Assembly: GCF_030866785.1 (NCBI RefSeq)
Contig: NZ_CP133018.1
Coordinates: 930,001-994,000, forward strand
Origin: Agromyces protaetiae
GTDB lineage: Bacteria > Actinomycetota > Actinomycetes > Actinomycetales > Microbacteriaceae
Reading direction: 5' to 3'
DNA: 64,000 bases
Below, piece by piece: positions 52,492-62,009 of the stretch. A program made the position numbers and the translations under genes. Each line of letters starts with the position of its first letter. Positions within the stretch are counted from its first letter, which is position 1. Under the pieces are notes generated by a model. The model searched no databases and was not told the DNA's origin. It saw nothing but the letters and a program-made list of their open reading frames with translations.

Positions 52492-54795
52492 TCACCGCCC
52501 TGCCCCGTCGCGAATCGCGAGATCGACCGGGGCGCCGGCCGCCGTCGCGGCCGTCGATGCGGTTTCCGGTCCGGCGAGCAGCTCGAGCCGTCCGAGGGCG
52601 GTCCGTACCCGCATCCGGTCGCCTGCGGTCCAGTAGGCCCCGACGAGGCGCTCGAGCGCGGCGATCTGGTAGTGTTCGTCGCCCGTCGTGTCGGCCAGAT
52701 GCAGGGCCTCTTCCAGGGGAGGGAGCGCATCAGCAGGTGCCGCGCGGTCCGCGGCCATGAGGAGGCAGCGTGTGAGGCACCGGGCGTCGCCGAGGCGACG
52801 GAACGTCTCCGTCAGCTCGCCGAGCTTCGCCGCGGCATCCGGAACCCGCAGCATCTGCTGCACGAGGGTCGCGTGCGCGAGCTCGTGCGTATTGCCGACG
52901 CGGCTCGCGTAGTCGACGCATTCGGCGGCCCAGCCGGCGGCCTCACCGACATGCAGGCCGTGCTCGGCGGCCGTGATGGCCATCATGTACCGCGCATTGT
53001 TGACGTGCATCGCGTCGCCCGCGAGCGCGTAGCCGTGCATCGCTGAGGCGAACTCCGCGATCGCGGCGGCCGGTTCGCCGATCGATCCGTCGCGCAGCGC
53101 GATCCCGCGCATCTGCCGCACCGCCGCGAGCTCCCACTGGTCGTCGAGCGCGATCGCGAGCCGCTCGGCCTCGTCGAGGTGGGCGATGGCGGCGGCTCCG
53201 CGGTCCCGGTATGCGTCGGACATGCCGGCGAGGTGATGCGCCGAGAGCCGTGAGCGATCGTCGGCGTCGCGCGCGGCATCCAGCGCGCGCCCGGCGAGTT
53301 CGTCGACGAGGGGGAGATCCAGGTAGCAGAGCCCGATGCCGAACGCGAGCAGGTCCTCGGTCGTCGCGTCGCGCAGCACGCGCGCATCGCGCGCGGCGAT
53401 CGCGATCGAGTGCACGCTGTCGGCGTCGGACCCGTACTGCTCGATGCCCACCGCGAGCGAGGCGGCGAGCGACAGGGCCGTCGGATGCTCCGCCGCAAGC
53501 GCCCAGCGCAGTGCCGCGTTCACCTCGGGACAGAGCAGGGCCGAACGCCCCATCGCGGCGGGGCTGTCGTCGATGCGGGCGAGTGTGACGAAATGCCGTG
53601 CGATCTCGGCGTAGTACTCGGCGTGCCGCGCGAGCACGTCTCGGATGACCACAGGGTCGGTGCGTGCCTGCACGAACTCGCGCATGACGGCGAGCATGCG
53701 GAACCGCGAGCCGGTCGCCGGCACGAGCATGGAGTGGTCGAGGAGCCGGAGTACGACGCCCTCGGCGCCGGGGTGGGTCACGGCGGTCGCGAGGTCCACG
53801 TCGAAGGTGCGGGGGAGCGCGGCGAGGCGGCACAGCACGTCGCGCTCGTCGCCGGTGAGCAGATCCCACGTCCATGCGAACGCCGTCTCCAGCGTGCGAT
53901 GGCGCCCGGCGGGCGCCGCGCGATCGAGCGTCGCGAAGTCGCGATCGAGGCGCGCGGCGAGCTCCGCGAGGGAGAGGTGTCTGGCGACGCCCGCGGCCAG
54001 TTCGATGGCGAGCGGGAGGCCGTCGACGCGGCGGCAGACCTCTTCGGCGAGCTCGCGGTCGCCCGGCGCGGGCGGCCGCCCCGACCGGTCGAGCCGGTCG
54101 AGGAACATCCGGACGCCCGGCGCGGCCGGGCCGTCGGTGGCGAGCGGGTCGACGTGCAGCACCGACTCCGAGCCGAGCGGGGTGCGCGAGGTCGTGATGA
54201 CGCGCAGTCCGGGCGCGCTCGCCGACAGCGCATCGACGACACGGTGCACCTCGACGCCCACACGGTCGACGTTGTCGAGCACGAGGAGGTAGGGGTGCGC
54301 CGCGAGCGCGAGGCCGACCGCGGCGAGCAGGTCGGTGTTGCGCGCGGACTCCAGCTCGACGGCCCGCGCGATCCGGGCGACGACGTCGTCAGGTCCCGCG
54401 TGCTCGAGTTCGACGACGAGCGGCACCAGGTCGCCGTCGTGGGCCCGCGCGTACTCCAGCGCGAGCCGGGTCTTGCCGACGCCGCCGGGGCCGGCGATGG
54501 TCGCCCATCGGTGCCGCGTCAGTCGGTCGTGCAGGTCGGCGAGCTCTGTGTCGCGGCCGAGGAACGCCGTCGCGGGAACTCGCACCGGTGCGCCGCGTCG
54601 CATGCCGGCTGCGGCGACCAGGTCGGCGCGGGTGTCGACGCCGAGCTTCCGTCGCAGCGCCGCGATGTGGCTCTCGACCGTGCGCACCGAGATGAACAGC
54701 TCCGCGGCGATCTCGGAGTTGTTCAGGCGCCGCCCGACGGCGGCGAGCACCGCCCGTTCACGCGGGGTCAGCGACTGCCCCGACACGCCGCCCAT
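52492..54795 (-). CDS. LuxR-HTH/AAA regulator with N-terminal HTH
   Basis: 767 residues from the ATG at 54795. The LuxR HTH is at the N-terminus (about 7-65: LTPRERAVLAAVGRRLNNSEIAAELFISVRTVESHIAALRRKLGV); a STAND/NB-ARC-type ATPase follows with Walker A GPGGVGKTRLALE (about 99) and Walker B LLVLDNVD; the C-terminal half is TPR-like helices (for example AAIAHLDEAERLAIALDDQWELAAVRQ). The usual LAL-type order has the HTH at the C-terminus, so the order is reversed. It probably integrates a ligand through the ATPase and TPR parts. Targets unknown. Confidence 0.85.
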   Translation of the reverse strand: MGGVSGQSLTPRERAVLAAVGRRLNNSEIAAELFISVRTVESHIAALRRKLGVDTRADLVAAAGMRRGAPVRVPATAFLGRDTELADLHDRLTRHRWATIAGPGGVGKTRLALEYARAHDGDLVPLVVELEHAGPDDVVARIARAVELESARNTDLLAAVGLALAAHPYLLVLDNVDRVGVEVHRVVDALSASAPGLRVITTSRTPLGSESVLHVDPLATDGPAAPGVRMFLDRLDRSGRPPAPGDRELAEEVCRRVDGLPLAIELAAGVARHLSLAELAARLDRDFATLDRAAPAGRHRTLETAFAWTWDLLTGDERDVLCRLAALPRTFDVDLATAVTHPGAEGVVLRLLDHSMLVPATGSRFRMLAVMREFVQARTDPVVIRDVLARHAEYYAEIARHFVTLARIDDSPAAMGRSALLCPEVNAALRWALAAEHPTALSLAASLAVGIEQYGSDADSVHSIAIAARDARVLRDATTEDLLAFGIGLCYLDLPLVDELAGRALDAARDADDRSRLSAHHLAGMSDAYRDRGAAAIAHLDEAERLAIALDDQWELAAVRQMRGIALRDGSIGEPAAAIAEFASAMHGYALAGDAMHVNNARYMMAITAAEHGLHVGEAAGWAAECVDYASRVGNTHELAHATLVQQMLRVPDAAAKLGELTETFRRLGDARCLTRCLLMAADRAAPADALPPLEEALHLADTTGDEHYQIAALERLVGAYWTAGDRMRVRTALGRLELLAGPETASTAATAAGAPVDLAIRDGAGR

Positions 54796-54848
54796 TGTAG
54801 GACGGGCGGGCCGGGGCGTCACGGGGTGGGTGCTGGATGGTGCGCCGG

Positions 54849-55058
54849 TCACATCGCGGGTCGCGCGTGGTGGTGCAGCAGGCGGGTCGGCAGGAGCTGG
54901 CGGATGCCTCGTCGGCCTGCCGTTTCCGTCCAGCCTGCGGCGGCCTCGCGGTCCTCGGCGAGTCGCTCGGCGATCACCCTGCGCTGCTCGAGCTGCTGCT
55001 CCATGCGCGCGTCCCCCGCGCGCTGCAGCCACGGGAAGTGGGATTCGGAGACGTACAT
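54849..55058 (-). CDS. 69-residue basic/helical small protein
   Basis: Start MYVSESHFPWLQRAGDARMEQQLEQRR; an AGAGGAA ribosome site lies 10 bases before the ATG. The central part is a charged helix (EQQLEQRRVIAERLAEDREAAAG) and the end is basic with HHH. No family recognised. It lies between the methyltransferase gene and the LuxR gene on the same strand. Confidence 0.5.
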   Translation of the reverse strand: MYVSESHFPWLQRAGDARMEQQLEQRRVIAERLAEDREAAAGWTETAGRRGIRQLLPTRLLHHHARPAM

Positions 55059-55087
55059 GGTGGGGTGTTCCTCTCAAATGCTGAACT

Positions 55088-55136
55088 GTGCTCACGATGT
55101 CGCCATCTCACAATGAGACGCCGACACTGTGAGCAC
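55088..55136 (-). terminator. Stem-loop after the methyltransferase gene
   Basis: GTGCTCAC (55088-55095) pairs with GTGAGCAC (55129-55136), and inner TGTCG and CGACA pair too, around TCTCACAATGAGA. Located 5 bases past the methyltransferase stop. Confidence 0.6.
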
Positions 55137-55140
55137 TGGT

Positions 55141-55989
55141 TCATCGGCGTCGGGCGGTGACGAGCAGGTACTCCCACCGCATGGTGCCGCCATGGCCGTC
55201 GAGGCCCGCCTCGCGCGCGTGCTCGACGAGCGCCCGGTCGAGTGCCTCGACCTGGTCGGGCTCGCCGGCGATGCGCGCGTAGACGGCGATCGTCGGGCCG
55301 TAGTTGGTCTTGAAGTAGTCCCGGAACTCTTCCGGGTCGGTGAACCGGTCGACCTCGACGGTCTCCCGGCGCACGACGACGTCGTCGACGGCGTCGTCGA
55401 GCAGTTCGCGGACGTGGGACTCGTCGCCCCAGCGCGGGGCGGGCGTGGCGCCGGGCGGGAGCGGGGCCGCATACGGCTTCATGACGCCGAACATGCGGCC
55501 GATGAAGCCCTCGGGCGTCCAGCTCAGGAGTCCGATCCGTCCGCCTGGCCGCACCACGCGCAGCAGCTCGGCGGCCGCCCGCTCGTGGTGCGGGGCGAAC
55601 ATGATGCCGACGCTCGACACCGCCACGTCGAACGCGCCGTCGTCGAACGGCAGCGCCTCGGCGTCGGCCGCCCGCCACTCGAGCTCGGCGCCGGCCTCGG
55701 TCGCGAGCCGTCGGCCCTCGTCGAACAGCTCGGGTGCGAGATCGGTCGCGACGACCGTCGCCCCGCGCAGTGCGGCGCGGATCGCGACATTGCCGGATCC
55801 AGCGGCGATGTCGAGCACTCGGTCTCCTGGTCGCACGTCGACCGCGTCGACGACGCGGGATCCGAGCTCCCAGATCAGGTCGGAGGCGAGCCTCGGGTAG
55901 TCGCCCGACGCCCACATGGCGCGATGCTTGGCTTTGAGGGCGGCGTCTTCGGCGTCGGGGGTGGTGGTGGTCGTGGTTTCGGACATCAT
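55141..55989 (-). CDS. Class I SAM-dependent methyltransferase
   Basis: 282 residues (a second Met is the next codon). Motif I is VLDIAAGSGNVAIRAAL (about 60-76), motif II ATDLAPELFDEG, motif III in ALPFDDGAFDVAVSSVGIMFAP, typical of UbiE/COQ5-type small-molecule methyltransferases. A Thr run follows the start. The substrate is unknown; a late region (DRFTDPEEFRDYFKTNYGPT) is common in actinobacterial relatives. It may form an operon with the small gene at 54849. Confidence 0.9.
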   Translation of the reverse strand: MMSETTTTTTPDAEDAALKAKHRAMWASGDYPRLASDLIWELGSRVVDAVDVRPGDRVLDIAAGSGNVAIRAALRGATVVATDLAPELFDEGRRLATEAGAELEWRAADAEALPFDDGAFDVAVSSVGIMFAPHHERAAAELLRVVRPGGRIGLLSWTPEGFIGRMFGVMKPYAAPLPPGATPAPRWGDESHVRELLDDAVDDVVVRRETVEVDRFTDPEEFRDYFKTNYGPTIAVYARIAGEPDQVEALDRALVEHAREAGLDGHGGTMRWEYLLVTARRR

Positions 55990-56174
55990 GCGGCTCCTTC
56001 ACAGCTGCCGGGGAACGGGATGCTGTCAGCGTGCTCGCGTCGCACGCGCGCGTCATCCGTGCTGAGCACGGAGATTTCCTCAGTATGCGTCCGGAGATCC
56101 GCCCGAGCGCGCGGATGGTCTCGGTCGCGCGTCGGTCCACCGGGTCCCGTCCCCGGCGGGCGTACACTTCGGAA

Positions 56175-56735
56175 ATGGAGGCCTCGACGAGCACCACCCT
56201 CGTCGTCGTCGGCGACGAGGCACCCGCCGCGATCCGATCGCTCACGCGGCTCGCCAACGTGCGGGCCACGACCTTCCACGACCTGCCGGATGCCTCGGAC
56301 GCCGACGTCGCGCGCTGGTCCGCCCACTCGACCGAGCCCTACATCGTGCACGATCACGACCCCCTCGGCCATGTCGCGAGCGCCTGGGTGGAGTTCTTCG
56401 AGGAGCAGGTCACGCTCGGCGTGCTCGAGCTCGAGATCGACCGTGCCGTCGAGGCGGCCGGACGCCACCTCATCGCCGTGCCCGACTACTACGTGGTCAT
56501 CCACCCCGAGTCGTTGCCCGCGACCTGGCGGCACTGGTGGCTCGGCGTCATCGCGGCCGCGTCGCCCAGCCGGGTGATCCCGTGGCCCGCGCCCGACCCC
56601 GATCGTGCCGACGACTCACTCGTGCCCCTGCTGCGGAAGCTGCCGACCGGGCGTGCCTGGCCCGAGGTGGAATCGTGGCTCCCGAGCGTCGTGCGCCAGG
56701 TGCCGGATCGCGTCGGGCTCGACGGCGTGGCATAG
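56175..56735 (+). CDS. Hypothetical cytosolic protein
   Basis: 186 residues from the ATG at 56175; no family recognised. The sequence is acidic with conserved-looking aromatic patches (HWWLGVIAAASPSRVIPWPAPDPD; PEVESWLPSVV). The N-terminal strand TTLVVVGDEAPAAI could be part of a small alpha/beta fold. Codon use is like its neighbours. It is 42 bases ahead of the phosphatase gene on the same strand. Confidence 0.6.
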   Translation: MEASTSTTLVVVGDEAPAAIRSLTRLANVRATTFHDLPDASDADVARWSAHSTEPYIVHDHDPLGHVASAWVEFFEEQVTLGVLELEIDRAVEAAGRHLIAVPDYYVVIHPESLPATWRHWWLGVIAAASPSRVIPWPAPDPDRADDSLVPLLRKLPTGRAWPEVESWLPSVVRQVPDRVGLDGVA

Positions 56736-56777
56736 CGGTCACCCGAGCCGTCCAGGTCCGACCGGTACGCTGGCCCG

Positions 56778-57398
56778 ATGGTCATCGCCCTCATCCGTCA
56801 CGGTCAGACCGACTGGAACCACGCCGCGCTCATGCAGGGGCGCACCGACATTCCGCTCAACGAGACCGGCCGCGCGCAGGCGCGAGCGGTCGTCGAGCAG
56901 CTCGCCGAGTCGGATTGGGACCTGATCGTGAGCTCGCCGCTCGGGCGTGCGCGAGAGACGGCCGCGATCATCGCCGATGGCCTCGGCCTCGAGCTCGGCC
57001 CTCCGGTCGAGGGGCTCACCGAACAGGACTTCGGCGACGCCGAGGGTGTGCGTGTCGTCGACGTGCACGAGCGCTGGCCCGACCGGAACATTCCGGGCGC
57101 CGAGCCTGATGCCGCCGTGGGCGAGCGCGGGCTCGCGGCGCTCGTGCAGCTCGCCGCCGACCATCCCGGCCGCAACGTCCTCGCCGTCGCGCACGGCACG
57201 CTCATCCGCCGGACGCTCGCGGTCATCTCGGGCCATGATGCGCACGACTACCCGCGGCTCGACAACCTCGCGACCTCGCACGTGCAGCTCGACGGCGACA
57301 CCTGGGCGGTGCTGACGGTCGGCGGCGCGCCGTTCGACGAGGTCCGCATCGACCTCGACGCGCGCGCCGCGCAGCTCACCGCCGAGCTCGCGAGCTGA
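56778..57398 (+). CDS. Histidine phosphatase family protein
   Basis: 206 residues with the phosphohistidine motif LIRHGQTDWN (about 5-14; RHG), the second pair SSPLGRARETAAII (about 52-65), the acid-base region EQDFGDAEG, and the last His in LAVAHGTLIRRTL (about 139). Broad-specificity 2,3-bisphosphoglycerate-mutase fold enzymes act on sugar or nucleotide phosphates; the substrate is not evident. Its end overlaps the convergent EI24 gene by 23 bases. Confidence 0.92.
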   Translation: MVIALIRHGQTDWNHAALMQGRTDIPLNETGRAQARAVVEQLAESDWDLIVSSPLGRARETAAIIADGLGLELGPPVEGLTEQDFGDAEGVRVVDVHERWPDRNIPGAEPDAAVGERGLAALVQLAADHPGRNVLAVAHGTLIRRTLAVISGHDAHDYPRLDNLATSHVQLDGDTWAVLTVGGAPFDEVRIDLDARAAQLTAELAS

Positions 57399-58134
57399 CC
57401 TGCGCGCCATCGTCGAGCAGCTGACGCGCGAGGATCGTCGCACCCGCGACCGCGGCCGGCATGGTGGCGATCGCGCCCAGCGGCACGAGGAAGCACAGCT
57501 GCGTCGCGACCCCGAACCCGAGCGTGCGCCAACGGTGCTCGCGGCGCAGCGCGCGGCGCTGCACGAGGGTGAGCCCCCGCGCCTCGAACGCGCGACCCGT
57601 GAGCTCGCGCACGAGCAGCCGCCCCGTCAGCACGACGCCGAGCACCGCGCCCAGCACGGTGCCGACGACGGGGATCAGCCCGGCGAGACCCGCCACGACG
57701 GCGACGACGAGCCCGAGCCCGACGAGCTGCAGTGCGTCGACCACCGCTCGCCAGAATCCACCGCCCGCATCGGGGACCGGCCCGCCGAGCTCCTGCTCCA
57801 CCGCGCGCCAGATGCGCTCATAGAACGGATCGCCGATCACTAGCGTGAGCGCGGTGAACGTCACCACCGCGAGCACCGCGGCCCCCGCGAACACGATGAG
57901 GGCGAGCGTGAGTCGAAGCGCCCCCTGCCAGAACCCGTGCCACGTGTCGGCGAACGGCGTCGCCCAGTCCACGAGCGCCGGAAGCTGCACGCCGAGCGTG
58001 ATCAGCGCCGCCGCGAGCAGCACGAACGCGATCGCGGCCGGCACCAGCCCGAGCAGCATGAGCCGCGGCCGGCGGCGCCAGAACCCGAAGCCACGGCCGA
58101 GCAGCGCGAATCCCGCGGCGAACTCTCTGAACAC
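57376..58134 (-). CDS. EI24/CysZ-type membrane protein
   Basis: 252 residues with four to six hydrophobic helices and the family block FTALTLVIGDPFYERIWRAVEQELGG (about 95-118). The start MFREFAAGFALLGRGFGFWRRRPRLMLLGLVPAAI is typical of EI24 domain proteins. CysZ relatives transport sulfate, but EI24 members of actinobacteria have no proven role. Convergent with the phosphatase gene. Confidence 0.85.
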   Translation of the reverse strand: MFREFAAGFALLGRGFGFWRRRPRLMLLGLVPAAIAFVLLAAALITLGVQLPALVDWATPFADTWHGFWQGALRLTLALIVFAGAAVLAVVTFTALTLVIGDPFYERIWRAVEQELGGPVPDAGGGFWRAVVDALQLVGLGLVVAVVAGLAGLIPVVGTVLGAVLGVVLTGRLLVRELTGRAFEARGLTLVQRRALRREHRWRTLGFGVATQLCFLVPLGAIATMPAAVAGATILARQLLDDGAQVSSRARR

Positions 58135-58212
58135 CGCCTCAGCCTATGGGGGCCGTGAGCTGAATCGGGACCCGGCCTCGACCCGGGCGGCGCCAGCGAC
58201 TTGAATGGGGGC

Positions 58213-58806
58213 ATGGCCGCCCCCGCCACGCCGCTCATCGACGACGACGCGCTCGACGACCTCGAACGCGAGCTGCTCGGCCGCGTGCGGGGCCGGGTCC
58301 TCGAGATCGGCGCGGGCGAGGGCGAGAACTTCGGCGCGTGGCATCCGGATGTCTCATGGACCGGCCTCGAACCCGACGCGACCCGGCGCGCCGAACTCGC
58401 CACGCGGGCGCGCGAGTGGCGGCACGAGACGGCACCGCTCGCCGCGGTCGCCGAGGACATCCCGCTGCCCGAGGCATCCGTCGACGCCGTGGTGGGCACC
58501 TACGTGCTGTGCTCGGTCACCGATCTCACCGAGGCGCTCGCCGAGGTGCGGCGCGTGCTCGTGCCCGGCGGGCGCGTCGTGTTCGTCGACCACGTCATCG
58601 CTCCGCCTCGCACCCTCAAGCGCGCGGTGCAGCGCCTCGCCTCGCCGATCTCCAGACGCGTGTGCCACGGCTGCCACTGGGACCGCGACCCGGAGACAGC
58701 CCTCGCGGAGGCCGGGTTCGTGGCCGACGACGTGCGGCGGCTGCGCGTGCGGTCGGCGCCGTTCGGCCCGGTGCCCATGCTGCTGTTCGACGGGCACGCG
58801 CCGTAG
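58213..58806 (+). CDS. Class I SAM-dependent methyltransferase, small
   Basis: 197 residues from the ATG at 58213 (an in-frame TTG at 58201 was rejected). Motif I is VLEIGAGEGENFGAW (about 30-44) and motif III is in VVGTYVLCSVTDLTEALAEVRRVLVPGGRVVFVDH; a cysteine-rich stretch SRRVCHGCHWDRD (about 150) is unusual and could bind a metal. Related to the UbiE/menaquinone-type branch. Convergent with the trans-sulfuration gene after 7 bases. Confidence 0.88.
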   Translation: MAAPATPLIDDDALDDLERELLGRVRGRVLEIGAGEGENFGAWHPDVSWTGLEPDATRRAELATRAREWRHETAPLAAVAEDIPLPEASVDAVVGTYVLCSVTDLTEALAEVRRVLVPGGRVVFVDHVIAPPRTLKRAVQRLASPISRRVCHGCHWDRDPETALAEAGFVADDVRRLRVRSAPFGPVPMLLFDGHAP

Positions 58807-58813
58807 GCGGGGG

Positions 58814-59875
58814 TTACGCGACCGCGTCGAGGGCCCGGACGAGGTCGGCGGCGAGATCGTCGGGGTGCTCGAGCCCCACCGACAGGCGCACGAGTCCGTC
58901 GGGGATGGTGTCGGCCTCGGCCGGCCACCGGCGACGGCGCTCGAACGTCGACTCGACACCGCCGAGGCTGGTTGCGTGGATCCAGAGGTGCGTGCGGCCC
59001 ACGAGCGCATCGGCGGGCGCCGCACCGCCCGCGAGCACGATCGAGACGATCGATCCGTAGCCGGGGTACCGCACCTCGCTGAGCGCGGCGTGCCCCGTCA
59101 GACGCGCCACGAGCGCGCGTGCGGACGCCTCGGCGCGGTCGAGGCGCACGGGCAGCGTGCGCAGACCCCGAAGTGCGAGGAACGCCTCGAACGCCGACGG
59201 GATCGCGCCGCCGAGCGAGCGGCGCGCGACGAGCGCGTCGGCCCGAGCGTCGTCCGCCGTGACGACCGCGCCCATGATGAGGTCGCTGTGCCCCGAGATG
59301 CCCTTGGTCGCCGAGTGCACGACCAGGTCGACCCCGTGTTCGAGCGGACGCTGCCTGAGCGGCGTCGCGAACGTGTTGTCCACCGCGACCAGGGCGCCGT
59401 GCGCGTGCGCCCCGGCCGTGACCGCCGCGATGTCGGCGACCTCCAGCGCCGGGTTCGTGGGGGACTCGAACCAGAGCATCGCGGCGCCCTCGCAGGCGGC
59501 GACGACCGCGTCGGTGTCGGTGACGTCGACCCAGCGCACGGCGATGCGACCGGATGCCTCGCGGTCGGCGAGCTGGCCGACGGTGCCCGTGTACGAATGG
59601 CGGGGTGCGACCACGACGGCGCCGTGCTCGAGCAGGTCGAGCACCGCGGCGATCGCGGCGATGCCCGAGGCGAACGACACGCACCGGCCGCCTTCGAGGG
59701 CGCCGAGGGTCTCCTCGAACGCCGTCCACGACGGGTTGCCGTAGCGGCCGTACTCGAGGTCGCCGCCCGCGACGTACGTCGAGGCGAGGTGCACCGGGAT
59801 GTTCAAGGGCTGGTCGGAGTCGTGCGCGGGACGCCCTGAGGTGACGGCGAGGGTCTCGGGGTGGAGCTGAGGCAT
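58814..59875 (-). CDS. PLP-dependent trans-sulfuration family enzyme
   Basis: 353 residues, shorter than the usual 380-390 of cystathionine synthases and lyases. [22 protein letters not shown] and [18 protein letters not shown] are family signatures; the PLP lysine is in [14 protein letters not shown] (about 189). It belongs with cystathionine gamma-synthase, gamma-lyase and O-acetylhomoserine sulfhydrylase; the exact reaction cannot be told. Acts in methionine/cysteine metabolism in the cytosol. Confidence 0.88.
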   Translation of the reverse strand: MPQLHPETLAVTSGRPAHDSDQPLNIPVHLASTYVAGGDLEYGRYGNPSWTAFEETLGALEGGRCVSFASGIAAIAAVLDLLEHGAVVVAPRHSYTGTVGQLADREASGRIAVRWVDVTDTDAVVAACEGAAMLWFESPTNPALEVADIAAVTAGAHAHGALVAVDNTFATPLRQRPLEHGVDLVVHSATKGISGHSDLIMGAVVTADDARADALVARRSLGGAIPSAFEAFLALRGLRTLPVRLDRAEASARALVARLTGHAALSEVRYPGYGSIVSIVLAGGAAPADALVGRTHLWIHATSLGGVESTFERRRRWPAEADTIPDGLVRLSVGLEHPDDLAADLVRALDAVA

Positions 59876-60015
59876 CCCGTCAGCGTAACCCGAGCGGGCG
59901 CCTGCCCCCGACCCGGACGATCCGGTCGTGCGGTGCGAGGCGGGCGCGAGCGAGGCCGGCGGCGAGGCCGGCGCAGGCGGCGCGGCCGGCGCGGCCGGCG
60001 AGGGAGAATGTCCGC

Positions 60016-60705
60016 ATGCGGATCGTGGTGCTCACCGGGGCCGGCATCTCCGCCGAGAGCGGTGTGCCGACCTTCCGCGACGCCGGCGGCCTCTGGGAGG
60101 GGCACCGTGTCGAAGACGTCGCGACACCCGAGGCGTTCGCGCGGGACCCGCGCACCGTCCAGCGCTTCTACGATGCGCGCCGTCACGCCGCTTCTCTCGC
60201 CGAGCCCAACCCCGCCCACGACGCGCTCGCCCGCCTCGAGGACGCGCTCGGCGACGACCTGCTCATCGTCACCCAGAACGTCGACGAGCTGCACGAGCGC
60301 GCGGGATCCTCGCGGGTCGTGCACATGCACGGGCGGCTCGCCTCGGCGCTGTGCCAAGCCTGCGGCGCACGGGTGCCGGTGCCCGCCGACCTCGCCGGCG
60401 ACCCCGCGTGCCCGGTCTGCGGGGAGCGCGCACTGCGGCCCGACATCGTGTGGTTCGGCGAGATGCCGTACGAGCTCGACCGCATCGACCTCGCGCTCGC
60501 CTCGTGCGACCTGTTCGTCGCGATCGGCACGTCGGGCGCGGTGTACCCCGCCGCCGGGTTCGTGCGCACCGCGACCGAGTTCGGCGCCTCGACGCTCGAG
60601 CTGAATCTCGCGGGCAGCGAGGTGTCGCCGCTGTTCGACGAGGTGCGGGTGGGTCCGGCGAGCGTCGTCGTGCCCGCGTGGGTCGACGAGGTGCTCGGGC
60701 GGTAG
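60016..60705 (+). CDS. cobB: NAD-dependent protein deacylase (class III sirtuin)
   Basis: 229 residues: GAGISAESGVPTFRD (about 9-22) binds NAD, TQNVDELHERAG (about 86-97), catalytic His in HMHGRL, and a zinc-ribbon with CQAC and CPVC pairs. Y52-x-x-R55 in FYDARR is the acyl-recognition pair of class III sirtuins (Sirt5/CobB-like), so desuccinylation or demalonylation is expected besides deacetylation. This is a housekeeping enzyme and unlike the defence SIR2 at 187-1383. A low-complexity GGCGCGGCC run lies upstream. Confidence 0.93.
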   Translation: MRIVVLTGAGISAESGVPTFRDAGGLWEGHRVEDVATPEAFARDPRTVQRFYDARRHAASLAEPNPAHDALARLEDALGDDLLIVTQNVDELHERAGSSRVVHMHGRLASALCQACGARVPVPADLAGDPACPVCGERALRPDIVWFGEMPYELDRIDLALASCDLFVAIGTSGAVYPAAGFVRTATEFGASTLELNLAGSEVSPLFDEVRVGPASVVVPAWVDEVLGR

Positions 60706-60740
60706 CCGCGCGCGGCTGGCCGCCCGCGTAGGCTCGAGTC

Positions 60741-60941
60741 ATGAGCCGCACCGTCTGGACCGTCCTCGGCGTGATCGCCGCCGTCGTCATCGCCTGGATC
60801 CTGGTGGACGTGCTGTTCAGCCTGCTCTGGTTCATCGGCAAGTTGGCGATCGTGGCCGTGGTCGCCGTGATCGTGTTCTTCGTCCTGCGGGGAGTGTTCG
60901 GCGGCTCGCGCCGCGAACGCGGGAGCGAGCTGGACCGGTAA
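60741..60941 (+). CDS. 66-residue two-helix membrane protein
   Basis: Hydrophobic segments VWTVLGVIAAVVIAWILVDVLF and WFIGKLAIVAVVAVIVFFVLRGVF with a charged tail (GGSRRERGSELDR). Common small protein in related genomes, function unknown. ATG start, downstream of the sirtuin gene by 35 bases on the same strand. Confidence 0.65.
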   Translation: MSRTVWTVLGVIAAVVIAWILVDVLFSLLWFIGKLAIVAVVAVIVFFVLRGVFGGSRRERGSELDR

Positions 60942-60989
60942 CCGGCGGGCCCGGCCCGTCCGGCCTCGCCCCGGCCCAGCCGGCCGCGC

Positions 60990-61985
60990 TCAGTCCAGTT
61001 CCGTGCGGAGCTCGTCGGCCGCGGCGCGGGCCTCCTCGGCGGCGCGGGCGGCGCGGTCGTGCTCGCGTTCGAGTGGGCGCACGGCGCGTTCGGCCTCCGC
61101 GAGGTCGCGCTCGGCGGCGGTCAGCCGCGATTCGAGCTCGCGCAGCTGCGCCTCGAGATCGTCGCGGGTCGCGGCGGCGCGGTCGGCGGCCTCATGCGCC
61201 GCGTCGAGCCGGTCGGATGCCTCGGCGGCGGCCTGCTCGGCGGTGACCGCGCGGGCCTCGGCCTCGTCGGCACGGCGTTCGGCGCGCGCTCGCTCGGCGC
61301 GCTCGCGTTCGGCCGCCTCACGTTCACTCCGTTCGCGCGCCTCGCGTTCGCGCTCGGACTCGTGCTCCTCCTGGCGCTTCCTGGCTCGGCGCTCGCCCAC
61401 CTCGTCGGGCGGTGCGGGCTCCGTGCGCCGCGATGTCGCACGGCTCGCGCCACCGCGCGGTGCGATGCCGCCGGCCACGGCGCCGTCGAGGTCGACCTCG
61501 GTGCCGATCGCTTCGAGTCCCCGGACCAGACGTCCGCTGCGGACGGCGGTCGCGGCCGAGGCATCCGTCATGCCGGCCTGCAGCGTCTCGGCGACCTCGT
61601 CGAGCACCGGGCCGCGCACCGCGTTGCCGAGCTCGTCGGCGAGGCGCCCCGCGTCGCGCGCGAGCGCGCCGACCACCTTGCGCCGCTCGCGCGCGAGCGC
61701 GGTGAGCGAGGCGGCGTCGAGGTCGGCCTGCGCGGCCTGGAGCTGCTCGCCGAGCCGCAGCAGTTCGTCGAGCTGATCGGCGCGGTGGCGCACGAGCTGG
61801 TTCACGAGCCAGGCCGCGGGCGAGGGCCGGCGCAGCTCGGCGACGGCGTTCGCCAGCGCGCGATCATCGAGCCGCACCTGCTTCGCGCGCGCATTGCGGG
61901 CCGCCGTGAACTCGTCGGGCAGCAGCCCGTAGAGCTCGTCCGCGAGGTCGGTGAGCGCGCCGGAACTCCTGGTGGCGTCCGCCAT
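60990..61985 (-). CDS. Coiled-coil protein, unknown function
   Basis: 331 residues from the ATG at 61985 (another in-frame ATG 9 bases upstream lies too close to its own AGG). Residues 1-150 are helical and Leu/Arg/Ala-rich ([46 protein letters not shown]); from about 185 a continuous charged coiled coil ([27 protein letters not shown]) runs to the end. Similar proteins occur in Microbacteriaceae without known role. Divergent from the 62229 gene over a repeat-filled spacer. Confidence 0.7.
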   Translation of the reverse strand: MADATRSSGALTDLADELYGLLPDEFTAARNARAKQVRLDDRALANAVAELRRPSPAAWLVNQLVRHRADQLDELLRLGEQLQAAQADLDAASLTALARERRKVVGALARDAGRLADELGNAVRGPVLDEVAETLQAGMTDASAATAVRSGRLVRGLEAIGTEVDLDGAVAGGIAPRGGASRATSRRTEPAPPDEVGERRARKRQEEHESEREREARERSEREAAERERAERARAERRADEAEARAVTAEQAAAEASDRLDAAHEAADRAAATRDDLEAQLRELESRLTAAERDLAEAERAVRPLEREHDRAARAAEEARAAADELRTELD

Positions 61986-62009
61986 GCCAGCCATCCTGCC
62001 CGATCGGCG

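Noticed and set aside
55987..56174. Possible regulatory hairpin near CTGAG/CTCAG around 56070
   Set aside because: Arms of five bases with a loose loop in GC-rich DNA are not distinguishable from chance.
59930..60010. GGCGCGGCC-type low-complexity run ahead of the sirtuin gene as a regulatory site
   Set aside because: Simple GC-rich repeat without symmetry or position suited to an operator.
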